Source: Adiantum capillus-veneris
Taxonomy: Eukaryota > Streptophyta > Polypodiopsida > Polypodiales > Pteridaceae
Direction of reading: 5' to 3'
Assembly: GCA_014529385.2 (NCBI GenBank)
Contig: CM043970.1
Span: forward strand, 61,135,523-61,199,522
DNA length: 64,000 nucleotides
Below the pieces are notes generated by a model. That model was not told where the DNA came from. It was given only the letters and a program-made list of their open reading frames with translations, and made no database searches. The position numbers and the translations under genes are program-made. The first letter of the stretch is position 1. Each line of letters begins with the position of its first letter. Shown here piece after piece: positions 12,758-24,200 of this stretch.

Positions 12758-14273
12758 AATAATGATGATCAATACTATTCTAGAAGAAAAATAAGGCAAG
12801 GAGATAAATGGCTTCTTAGAATATTTGCAAGACATCATCATGTGTTGCGTATAATACTTGGTCCATAATTTGTATATTAATCCTTGAGAGACTTTGTATC
12901 TTAATTTTTCTTCCAAGTCGATATTGACTACGATGGCTTTGAGGGATTGTGAATTGCATCATTCCTCAAAAGGATTGTCAGGATAATGTTCTCCCTTGTG
13001 CCATACATTATGTTGAGCTATAAATTATCGTGGGCTTTTTCAAACAATTAGTGGATCCCAAGGTTGGGGACAATGATTTTAGCAAGCCAAATTTGGATAT
13101 GAATGAGTCGTATTGTTTTTACTACAGTTTATAATGTGCCTCATTTGTTGCAATGGTGCAATATACATTTTGCATCTCAAGTCTTGTTGTAGGAATTGTT
13201 GTGTGATAAACGTCTGGCATCTCACTGTACTTGCAAACTTCTATTGAAAACAACATCACAATGCATGTGAAACTAAATTTTGAGAAATGGATGAACTAAG
13301 AACCAAACCATGGCAAAACAATAATGTTACTTTCACATCTACTACAAGCAAGGTAAAGTATGCTTCTAGGTACAAGTTCTCTCTTTCCAGCTTCTCATTC
13401 GCACTCTTCTCCATGTAGATATTGTGATTAATTTAAACAATATTTGCATGTATAGCATTGCTAGCTTTGGCTTTCAATATTGTTCACAAGTTATGGAAGT
13501 GGTAAAGGAAAACAATGCTAGGGAAAATCGTAGACTGGATGATGTGAGTATCAATAACAATGAAACTCTTTTTGTATCTCCATGACATAGCTAGGTGATG
13601 TGAGCAATGATTCATTTTGGTTTCCCTCACCCTCTTTTGTTAGATAGTCTCCTTATCTCCATGTAGATGACTTGTTTCCTCATGCATAAGCGTGTCTGCC
13701 ACTTCTTCTTGGACCATGCAAGAAACTTGGGGTGGGGTTGGTGTTGAACTTGCTACCACCCTCTCCATCAGCTTACTTAGGCTTGGATTGTACCCTTATG
13801 CTTCCCTATTTGATTTTCCTATTTCTTGGAACTCTGTAACAAAGCATTTTCTATACCTGCTAATTTTTTCCTTGTATCCTTCTCCAACAACTATCTCCCA
13901 TGCACGCTTTCAGGCAAGTCTGCACGAGGAGTATGTGCTAGCTCCTCTGTGCTTCAGGGATCCTACAGACAAAGAGATTTATATTACAAAACACAAAGAT
14001 TTCAATAATTCAATACAATATTTTCAAACAAAAATTTAATTGATAGAAATGCTCACCCTTGACATCAAGTTTCCCCAGTGTGCAATTCGTGCTTCCCAAC
14101 AACTCATCCATGTATCCAACAATAATATGTTTCCATCCTCTATATGTCCCTTGCACCACAATTCATGGATTTCTTTACTTTTTTAAGATGCTTCCATAAG
14201 TTAATATGTTGTTGTTGAATTTCTTTCTTCACACATTATTTAGTATGTTTGAATAAACTCCATTTCCAAGGAT

Positions 14274-15441
14274 TTAGGCATGTGTGCTCCCTATCCTCCA
14301 CGATGTTTGTTGGGCCACCATTGAAAATAGTCCTAAATGCACATCAATTGGTCCCTGATTCATTCTCCATAAACCCATGGAAGGATAATCACATTCCTGC
14401 ACTATATTATTGAGCATCTCCCATGACAATACTTGACTCTTGGTGTCTTCATCCTTCATTTCAAATGTGGCTACGTTTAGGAGCCCTTAAACACTAGCCA
14501 AATAGCGATCATTCTCTCATGTGAGGGCTTACTTATTAAACATTATCCAAAAGACAAAGGAAAACACATCCTTGGGTCATAAACATGACAAGCCATAGTT
14601 GAACAACGTAATACATGATGAGTATGATCAAACAAAATCCAAGACTTGGACAAGTCACCTCCACTTTCACGTTGCATGTGATTGACCAGATCGACACTGG
14701 ATGTTGATCCTTTGTATGGTTGATGAACATTTTAAAAACATAACATTCCTCCTCAAGGCCATCTTGACGTAAAAAGTGGCTCCCTTTGAAAAATGAGTAG
14801 TGAGACCTTTGTAGAAGAATGATGTTGTCAAAGCCTTCTCTACCTAGAATCAAGCTTCTCTTCTCCTGGGACACAATCCATGGAAACTTGTATGAGACTC
14901 ACTAGGTATATCAAAGCAAGGATTGCTCTTGGTATAGATCCTTAAATCATGAAAATCAAAGAAACTAAGAAAAAAGGAAAAGAACATACCTTTGGTTTTC
15001 CACTAGAGGACTCAATTTCTCTAAGAAATTGCACACCTCTTGATCTCCAACATCAGTAGATATCTCCTCATTTTTAGTCATCATAGTAGAAAATAGTGTG
15101 TCTTTCACGAGGTCTTTCACAATATCCATTTGTATCTTTTGAAGCCCAACACTCCTTTGCGGCTTTAGCATTTGAGAAACAAATGATCTTACTTGCTCAA
15201 TCATATCCTTAGAAGTTCTTGGTTGTACTAGATGATCATGCACGCCATGGTGCAACATCATTCTTGTGTATAAGTATAATTTGTCATACACTATACACAT
15301 ACAAATTTGAACACAATATGTGTTCTTGCGGCAAAAGTGGCACACAAATATAGTCCTATCATCCTCTCTCAAAACTCCCATAAGAATTTTCTTGGAGAGA
15401 TGTCCTTGAAAGAAGGTGTTGTTGAATCTCTTATTGGTCAA
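14274..15441 (-). pseudogene. decayed MULE-like DDE transposase
   Basis: Read on the minus strand from 15,441, the segment gives an N-terminal zinc-finger-like part with HHGVHDHLVQPRT, as in the HxxHxH/HNHP region of these proteins. After a gap come KEKRSLILGREGFD..LLQRSHYSFFKGS and CYVFKMF, then in a shifted frame VDLVNHMQRESGGDLSK, WILFDHTHHV and STMACHVYDP (about 14,570-14,690). Next is MKDEDTKSQVLSWEML and a block with FNGGPTNIVEDREHTC near 14,285-14,350. The order, the FDHTHHV acidic block and the EDREHTC block match a MULE-like transposase family. At least two frame changes and an in-frame stop in the last block make it inactive. No TIRs were located. Confidence 0.65.
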
Positions 15442-16299
15442 ATAAAAAGGGTAGTTGATCCTATGGCATTCAAGAGCACCAATGCAATAGGCAACTCATA
15501 CAATACATTAAATGGACATGTTAGATGTGACATGATGTGTCTATAGGTGACCATCATATTTTATCCATATTTCCTTTTTCTCTATAAGTTGGTGGAAAGT
15601 CCATGATAGAATCTCCATTATATCATCTAGGCGTCTCCTCAACTTGGATCACTTGGTTGAGCCTTTCAATCATTAAAAACAAAGTTGTTCTTTCTTTTCA
15701 AGAACATTAGGAATATTCTTTAAAACCATACATTATCCTCAAAGACATTTTGTATAGTAGACTTTCGATTGCTTGTCCCACGAGGATTGAACACACTAGC
15801 TAAGCTCTTAATTGTTGAAGAAAAGTGCCAATGGTCAATATTGGTACCCTCAAATGAGCTACTAGATATCTGAACACAAGGATTCTTTGGCATACTTTCT
15901 ATCTCATTGGAAGAGTATGGATTCAAGACTATCAACAACAACTAAAGGGATACAAACAAGCCTATACATGTGGCTTACAAAGGTGTCAACAATATATTTT
16001 CTATTCCCATCCATGTTGTAATGATCAACAATGTCCACGAGATCTCCATTGTCCATAATAGCCTTGACAACAAAATTGTGTATGATGATGGTAGAAATCC
16101 TTATAGATATTCATGTCTAGCTAGCATAGATAAATGGAAGAGTGACAAGGATTGAGATATCTTGTTGCAACCTTCTACCCTCAAGGGTGACATAATGCAC
16201 CATTGTAAATGCAAGATGTAGATAATAGTAAGCTCAAATAGAGGGCTTTTTGGAGTATGAAAGCACCACAAAAATACAAGCTAAAATGGATTTTGATAT
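15442..16299. other. no gene recognised
   Basis: AT-rich DNA between the MULE remnant and the copia LTR. Probably part of the MULE element's 5' flank, but I cannot show it. Confidence 0.4.
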
Positions 16300-16619
16300 G
16301 ATGTGGATAGCGAGGGGCGTTGAGAGGCATACTGCCACCTTGTAATAGTTAAAAGAGGAGATGATGATGAAGGAGAGGAGCCGAGAGCACAACGGAATAG
16401 GAAGATGAATACGCACACACACTACCATAGCCACACACAAGTTGGAAGGGGAGAGCCGACACACACTGTATGCCCCCTTTCTATCTTGTCTATCTTATGC
16501 ACTTAGGCACAATACACACTCTACTTTGTGTTAGTGGCTCACACAAGTGTATAGCTATACACTTAGAGTTAGTAGCAATTAGTGATGGGCGATCGGCCAC
16601 ATGTCCATTAAACCTAACA
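16300..16619 (-). mobile_element. 3' LTR of Copia-B (left end uncertain)
   Basis: On the minus strand the LTR begins TGTTAGGTTTAATGG at 16,619, directly after the copia ORF end and a purine-rich AAGTGGAACAA. The far (left) boundary is not defined because I found no matching 5' LTR at the other end of the element. The stretch contains CACACACA-rich and pyrimidine-rich sequence. Confidence 0.55.
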
Positions 16620-17484
16620 TTGTTCCACTTGATGCCCAATGTGGGAGACCATAAGAATGGAAGAGAACCATGCTTCACCCAATGCCCATCAACTCACGAC
16701 AATGCTAAAATTGTTGGTTGGAGAGACTTTTAGTGAGTGCATCTGTCATGTTCTCTGACGTAGGAATATTCACTAAATCAAGGCTCTTGTTTGCCAAACT
16801 TTCAGGACTGAAGTGATAACGCACATCAATGTGTTTTGTTCTGGAATGAAACACTGGATTGTTATCCAATGCAATACCACTTTGACTATCAGAATGAAGA
16901 AATGGTGTACACTGCTCCAATCCAAGATCTTTCACTAGGCGAGCAAGCCAAATAGCTTCTTTGCATGCCTCACTTAATGCAACATACTCTACCTCTGTGG
17001 TAGAAATGGATGTACAGTCTTGAAGAACGGATCTCCAAGAAATAGCAGAACCAACAAATGTGTAAATTCAACTCGTTTTTTATTTATGAGTATCAACACG
17101 GCCTGCATAATCATTGTCTAAAAATCCCTGAATGGATGACTCTCCATGACCATAGCATAATTGTCTATCTGCACTGCCACTCAAGTATCTGAGAATTGAC
17201 TTGACAACATCTCAATACTTTTTATCGGGGTTAGACATAAATTTGCTGACAACTCCCAGTGCATGTGCAATGTCAGATCTTGTAGCCACCATGGCATACA
17301 TGAGACTACCACAAGCGGAAGCATAAGTAACCTTAGCCATTGCAGCTTTTTCCTTAGCAAATTTGGGACAATTCTTCTTGCTAAGTGTCAAATATTCAGG
17401 CAATGGAGTACTCAAAGCCTTCCCCTTCTGCATGTTGAAATGATCAAGAACCTTGTGCACATACTCTTTTTGAGAAAGGTACAA
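16620..17484 (-). pseudogene. Copia-B, 3' part: end of RT and RNase H
   Basis: Minus-strand frames give the C-terminal reverse transcriptase (LYLSQKEYVHKVLDHFNM, LSTPLP, ACGSLMYAMVATRSDIAHA) and then copia RNase H (SISTTEVEYVALSEACKEA, HSDSQSGIALDNNPVFHSR, KHIDVRYHF). Frame interruptions occur near 17,070 and 17,210. The coding sequence starts abruptly at 17,484, in the segment between the YVDD block and the LSQ block of RT. The missing 5' part resumes at 38,092, so this is one copia element split by the element at 17,485-38,091. In an intact copia this region copies RNA to DNA and removes the RNA template. Here it is dead. Confidence 0.9.
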
Positions 17485-17534
17485 CATTAGGAAAAATATC
17501 AACCCTCTAGGGGCCCTTTGGGATTAAGGTTAAT
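17485..17534 (+). repeat. left terminal inverted repeat
   Basis: CATTAGGAAAAATATC at the left end and GGGATTAAGGTTAAT at 17,520-17,534 pair with the inverse sequences at 38,091 and 38,038-38,024. Confidence 0.6.
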
Positions 17535-19043
17535 TAGAGGTCAGCCAATAGGAAGAGGGTGGTGGACACACTGTATACCCTCAAAAAAGTAGGGGGACAA
17601 GGTAGCCTTACACCTCTTAATTGCCTCTTACCTAGTGAGAAGGTAAGGGAGGTGGCTAGGGGAAAGAGCGGGGGGGGGGGGACCACTTTGACCTCTTTTC
17701 CCCCACTTTTTGGCCCGGATTTAAAAATACACTAAAAATTTCAAATTTCAAGTTTTCCCTCCTTAAAAGGTCCCCAAACCTATTTCATGGTCACAAAAGT
17801 ATTTTTGACCTTCAAAAGTTAAAAACGTGCACTAAAAAATCCAAAAAATTGATTTTAAAAAAAAACAAATGAAAACATCATTTTCACCCTCCAAAGTCTT
17901 TCCAAACCTATTCTATAGCTAAAAAGTGTTTTTCTCTCTCTACAAACCCTTTTCCAAGCTCTCCATTGCTGCAACAACCACATGCACCCCCTATAGTCCA
18001 TCATTATCTCTCTGCTAGCTGTCTCCCACCTCCATTGTAGCACCAAGCAAGCTCCCCCTCCATCTCTTCCCCTTGCCCACCACATAGTTTCACACCAAGC
18101 TAGCTCCTCTCCCTTCTCTCACCTCCATTACAACATGAAACAAGATTCTACTCCTTCTACTTTCATTCACTCACACTACATGGAAACCTCTACTCCGAAG
18201 GTGGCAAAAGTATGAGCTCACATGAGTTGCATACCACAACAATAGGAGGTGTGAATATCGCGTGGGCATTGCAAGGGTTCATCTCCAACATAAAGATAGA
18301 ATGGTAAGAAAACTACCCTTGTAGCTTACATTCAGAGCTTAACATCATCTCCATCTTTAATTTTATCATGATGGAGAGAATTAACCTCTTTATGGCTTTC
18401 AGTGTTTAGGCTTCACACCTCATAACACTGGGTGGTGCTATTTTGTTGATGGATTTGGTGCGCCATCTATAGTTGTGTAGCATGTGATTTGAGTCTCACA
18501 ATGTAAGTAAGTTGTGTTATCTATGGAGAGTCGTCAAAGATTTTTCTTGTAATTTATTCTTCGTATAATTGTCATTAGATAATTGGAATGATATCATTTT
18601 GTACTTTATAACTTTGTGCTCACATAATCTTTTGTTTACTTACAGATTCAACTAGTTTTAAGAGGACATGAGCAAGCAACCATCTGCAGAGATGGAGATC
18701 ACTCTATTTTTGTTCCTTAAGGAACCTTTCACTACCATGTTAAAATATTTTGATAAGAATAGTAGGTGTTTTTTAGAATCTTGAACCAATAGGGACTCTC
18801 TAGGAGCTCTCATAGAAGCCATCCATATAGTACTACTATCTTCCCTAGTGTCATAGACACACAAATACTCAAGTGTATATGAATCTATAGATGAGGAAGA
18901 CAAATACTTGTAAGAGAAGCCTAACAGCAACAACATTGTCTCCATTTGTAATTATTTTTCATGAGGCTGGATTCCTCTATAAATGCAATATAAATATGTT
19001 TTTTTGTTAAATGGTGTCGCATTGAGTGAGAGTATTTAATTTA
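17535..19043. other. TIR element, left segment; no gene
   Basis: Pyrimidine-rich and AT-rich DNA with a run of about a dozen G near 17,669. Short frames resemble nothing known. It ends at the GACTA target duplication of the inserted LTR element (19,044-19,048). Confidence 0.55.
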
Positions 19044-19048
19044 GACTA

Positions 19049-19298
19049 TGTGCGCTCCTTGCCGCACTATCGAAGCAAGGGACTTGCCAATACACCGTGT
19101 GCGAGCCACAAACGGCTCCAAGCACACAACAAGCCTAAACTAGCAAGCTCAAGAGAACAAAGGGTGTGTCACTCACCGCTCTACGCTCGCCTTTGTGGTG
19201 GATTCCTCGCCGCGATGAAGAAGAAGCTGCAGTCGTGCCACGCTCAACCGCTTCGCCGCCGTCGTGCCTTCGTAATGCTCGATCGCACACACACTCTC

Positions 19299-19333
<35 letters not shown>

Positions 19334-19620
19334 AGGAGGTGAAGAAGAAGAAGATGGAGATGGAGCAAGAGCACTCTTCTATTGCACAAATGAGAGAATG
19401 AGTAAAAATTAGGTTTAGTTGGCTTTTATAGGAGCTCACCCCATTCACACTTGGGTGCCCATGCTTAGCCAACTAACCCCTTGAATGTCCAAGTTAAAGT
19501 GCGCCTCTCATCGGCGATCACTCTTACCCTTTACCTATTGGTCCGACAAGCCCGGTACCTGACTCTAAATAATACAACGTTTATAGATCATAGGGTGTCC
19601 GTATGCCGTGAGGGTTAACA
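19049..19620 (-). repeat. 3' LTR of the Gag-protease element
   Basis: 572 bp, beginning TGTGCGCTCC and ending GGTTAACA on the plus strand, so TGTTAACC..GCACA in element orientation. It holds a CT/CA microsatellite near 19,297-19,333 and a TATA-like TATAAAAGCC (minus) at 19,421-19,430. Confidence 0.95.
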
Positions 19621-19633
19621 TGCCCCCCTTCCT
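19621..19633 (-). promoter_or_regulatory. polypurine tract at the 3' LTR
   Basis: On the minus strand AGGAAGGGGGGCA abuts the start of the 3' LTR. This is the expected site for plus-strand priming. Its core GGAAGGGGGG recurs just after the ORF at 21,227-21,241. Confidence 0.8.
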
Positions 19634-21226
19634 GATGTAGATTCCGTCCTCGGAAGCTATTGAGTTGAAGCTGGTTCGTCGAGGTGGAAGAGCATTTGAG
19701 ATGAATGTCCTTAGCCTTCTTCAGTCACTGCAAAATCAAACAACATTGGCACAGTAATTGCATTCTCTTAAAAAGCATATGCAGTTTGAAGTAGACAAAT
19801 TGATTGGTAAAAGAATTTCAAACAATTTGGTAGCAATGAACATTAAATTGCAATGTAATCAAATGCATAAACAGATGTAAAGGTAGAAAATTAAACAAGT
19901 CTGGGGTCGCTAATTTGACGGTCGAAAGGCACTAGAGATCGAATATTAATACCATGGGTAAGCTTCTTAATTTTCTGTGGTCAATTAAGTTGTTTAATCG
20001 CGAGAGCCAAGTATTCATGTTCGAGGGCTGACTAGAGGCTATATCTAGAAAACTTTGTAGTTAAGCTACCATAAAAGGAATTTCTCATGAAATCATCGCC
20101 TGACTGATTACTTTTTCTTTGACCCCCCAAAGTCTTTTCACGGTGATTCAATTATGATGTGTGTGCTTATTTTGTATGCCTTGGGTTTTTTGCTTTTCAA
20201 GGAAAAGCGCCCACACTGGGAACCTCTAGGGCTCTAGTACCATAGGCGATACATGTGAGTGAAGTACCAAATCAAGCTGAGATTTCTCTTCCAGCTTAAA
20301 ATTTTACATTGTGGCACTTTGATTTTTTGTTTGTTCATTTTCAGCATTTAAATTTTGTAACTTTGGGGGGTCATATAACACTGTTACCCTCCCCAGGCTC
20401 ATCACATTAGTAAACTCCCTTTATAATACTTAAACTAAAGGTCAATAGGGTCAAGCCCACTAGAAAGCCCTAGTACATTTCACACAATGATGCCTAAATC
20501 GGATTAAGAACCTAAGTAACCATTGCTTATTAGGAAGGCATTCCCCATGGTATTAAGAGAAGATCTCTAACACCTAACTTGGTCAAACTAGCTTAGTCAG
20601 ACTGCTTGATTTTTACACCTAGACAAGTGATTATGACAAAACATTACATTGAATTAAATGTTTGATACTAAGCAAATGCACTGAATATTATGCTACCAAT
20701 CACAATCAAAGCAGACAATCATAGATGCAAAAAGATAACGGCAATGCTAATGGACAAGAAACACCTGTTTGTGTCGATGGTCGCGCTTGATTTGAAGTGT
20801 GAACGAGAGAAAGGTTCCATGAAGGTCCAAATCCCATCAATAGCAACACGCTCCTGTACACACTATGAAATACAAACAATACCTCTAGGAGGAACATCAG
20901 TGGGAAAAGAGAACTTTGCTAATCTCTCGACTCTAAAACAGAAACACTCCTATCGTACTAATCTTACTTACCCTCCATCACTCAAGTGATGAGGATCAAA
21001 GGTTTTTTATGGCATAGGTTTCTGTTTCACTGTACCAGATGTGACATGTGCAGGTCTGAGTCAATATTTTGACTTTTATTGTGCATACTCGTTTGCTAAT
21101 TGCTCTTGCTCCTTTTTTTTTTTTTGTGAGTATAAAGCTTTATATATACATTCCCTAAGATCAGAATTGAGAGGTCAGGGAAAAAGGTTGAGAGGGAAAC
21201 AAATGAATGATGACTGTCAGCAAACA
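19634..21226. other. long noncoding 3' region of the Gag-protease element
   Basis: About 1.6 kb between the ORF and the 3' LTR with no recognisable domain on either strand. An intact Ty3/gypsy element would normally carry RT, RNase H and integrase before this point. Nothing here looks like eroded pol, so pol loss is not a recent decay. Confidence 0.7.
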
Positions 21227-21241
21227 CTCCCCCCCTTCCTT
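21227..21241 (-). promoter_or_regulatory. second, internal polypurine tract
   Basis: AAGGAAGGGGGGGAG on the minus strand, eight bases after the stop codon of the Gag-protease ORF. It shares GGAAGGGGGG with the tract at the 3' LTR, so it may be a duplicated PPT or a relic of an earlier LTR junction. Confidence 0.55.
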
Positions 21242-21248
21242 GGGTAGA

Positions 21249-24200
21249 TCATACCGTTTGAAATGAGCTTGTCACCCTTTGAAACCAATTGTTCCAGGTG
21301 GTAATAGGTGAGGATTTTAACCAATAGTTTTCGACCGCCCTATGCGTTTCATCTAGTTGCAAGGGTGGTAAGGTACTCTCCCATGATTTTATTTGCAACG
21401 TTGTTGTAGGTGGTGAACTTACCCCGGAAGGTGCAAACTCTTTCGTGCTTGTATGGATATGTACAGTGGTAGGTGGAGGTTGTGTCGAAGCTTCTATTCG
21501 CGTATCGGAACTACATGAAGAGCAAGAAGCTTCATTTGATTTCCCTGTTCCTGAGCTAGGTGGAACAAATCGTTCTTTCTTTGGTACCCAAACTAGCTCT
21601 GGACTAGGTGTGTAGCATTCTGTGATTTTTTTCTTTCCACGATCATTGATTCGTTTTGGAGCTACGGGATTGGGCTCACTTGGGTCAGGTGATAGGTAAG
21701 AGCACAATCTACGTTTTGGCACCCAGATTTGATCATTTCCTTGATAGTAGCCTTGGGCTTCCAATAGTCGTTTAGGGATCCATCGCAACATTTTCTTACT
21801 TTTCTTGGAGTGAGTGGTACGTTTCTTACAAGGATTCTGTTTTTTAGCACTAGATATGGTCACTAAAGAAGCTTTAGGGACCCACTTGTATGTTTTCTTT
21901 GTTACCTTAGGATGAGTCTTGTCGGAAGCGATATGCATTGCTTGTAGCATATTTAAGGGTATAGGCATTTCATCCCCCTCAGGTGTTACCCAGGTCGTCC
22001 CCCTATTTCCCCAAGTGTCTATGGTTGATGCTAGGTGGACCCAATCCACATTGTCCGACTCAGTCATCCCAGGTAGGATATCCATATAAGGAGAATCTTG
22101 GCCAATGTCTGTATCCTTCTTACAAGTGTAACAATATTGTAGTGGGGCCGAGTGAACTGTGGTGTCAGAGCGATGATCAATAATGGTTTTACTCCCTAAG
22201 GGGTGTACCTTACCAGTCACCAAATCCACTCTAAGGACAGAGTCTTGGAATTGCAAATAGACATGATTTTTAGACCAATCATGAACCATTTGTGCTTCCC
22301 TCATGAATGGTCGTCCTAAAATCATTTCATATGACATAAGGTGTTTAGAGAAATCCATTACAATGAACGTATGTCGTACCTTGTGTCCTAGAACTTTGAT
22401 CTTAAGATCCTTGAGCATCCCCATAGGTTTGGCTATGGTACCATTTGCCATCTTTACCACAATGTTAGTAACACTGAGGCGGGGTTTTCCCATGGATTCC
22501 CAACAATCTTTTGTAACGATGCTAACTCCCGCACCACCATCAAGAATTCCCTTTATAGTTAATCCCTTGGTAGTGATGGGTAGGGTCGCATTAGACTCGT
22601 CGCCTTCAAAATACTGCCCTAATTCGTTAATGGGTACCTCGATCACAGACTCGTGTCCATCTAAGTCAAGTGATTGCACATGATTTTCCTCATCAATCAT
22701 AATCGAGTCAGGCCTATTTGGTTGCGCAAACTGCGGTAATCCCGTTCGTAGCTCTCCGTTAAGGAATGCTCGAAGTGCAAGGAATAACTCAGGATCTCCA
22801 TACAACTTTGCTATGATCGTGGTTCGGACCTCAGAAGACATGAAGTCCCCTAGTTTGGCAACATTCATTGGCGTTTTGCAGGGTGTAGGTCCTTGACTAG
22901 GAACTGGTGAGGATGGAATCTCATATTCCTCAATGGGATTAGGTATTCCTTTGTTAAACATCCTTTCCAACAAGAAAGGTGTATGCTCACTTTCTGATGT
23001 CCCGTCCTCACTCCCTTCTTGGATGATACTAGATATGGCTAACGGTCTATGGTTCATGTGGGGTGGATGAACTTGCGTGGGAAACACTGTGTCATGAATT
23101 TTGAAATGCATGGGTTCTGGTTCTAGTTTCCTTTGAGTCTCCTCCACTAAACCTCTTAGATGTTTCACCTGCTCAATCTCGTCTACTGGGTTTGGATACG
23201 TCCCAATCTTCTTTTTACGATTTTTCCCTTTTTGCCCCTGCGGTTTATCTTGGGGGTCTTGGATTGGATTTGGAAACACTTGTGGTGTTTTCAGAGGCTC
23301 CTTATGGTTTTCTCTTATTCGGTTTTCATTTGGTTCCATGTTACGGTTTTCTTTGTCGGTCTTTCTCTTTGTGGTAATGGTTCTAGTCTCCATTGTCTCG
23401 ACTGAATCTGAATCATCCTCGAGGTCATTCATATACACGGGGTCATCTCCTGTTCCTATGTTTGTTTTGGAACTTGGCTTTGACTTTTCCATATTCTGCG
23501 ACTTCTTCCTTCGTGTCTTCTTTTTCTTTGCTTGGATAACTGACGCGGTATCTCTCTCTTCGAGGATATGTCCTGGCCCTTGAAGCATGGACCGTGTAAT
23601 CACATAAGCGGGTGCGACGGGTGGCATTGGCGATGTCACACTAGCAATTTCGACCAAATTCAGGGGTGTGATTTTAGGCGCATTTGGGTTATAGGGGCAT
23701 TGGGCAATCAAGTGATCTATGCCACAACGATTACATGTGAGTATTGGCATTGCAGACGTGCTCCCTTGATTCATTTGCATCTGTGCAGCATTCTTTTGCA
23801 GCCTAATAGGGCACTCCGCTGCTCGATGTGGTCCACCACACTCGTAGCATTGAAGAGGTGGTCTCCTAGCCTGGGTGTTGATATTTTGACCTCTGGATGC
23901 GAGAGCAGCAGCTTGATAAACCGGCTTGACTTGTCCCCAACAATCTTCCATGTAGTATATAGGACACTCTTCCATTGTATCAAGTCCGTAGGCAATACTA
24001 GTGTCTATTTCCTCCTCACAGCCATCTGGATAAGCATTTGATGGCTCGCAACCCACTTGGTTCATAGGGGCGACTCTTGGATGCGGGGGCTGCGGTCCTA
24101 GCACAGGAGGTGGTAGCGGTGTAGCTTGTACAACATTTTGAGATCTAGGGACCATGTGTTGCGGTAGTTGCTCAACAGGTGGAGTAGGCATCGATACAGG

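Larger units (their letters stand above)
10982..14273. other. no gene recognised; two small tandem duplications
   Basis: About 3.3 kb of AT-rich sequence with no protein I can assign. Short open frames (for example 13,692-14,039, 115 codons) resemble nothing I know and sit among stops. Structures seen are tandem duplications at 11,568-11,625 and around 12,532-12,757. Confidence 0.5.

Noticed and set aside
19634-21226. Possible env-like or pol gene after the Gag-protease ORF
   Set aside because: No RT, RNase H, integrase or membrane-protein features readable in any frame.
23160-24041. Plus-strand ORFs inside the Gag-protease gene
   Set aside because: Antisense shadows of a strongly biased long ORF; compositions are meaningless (Phe/Cys/Trp-rich).
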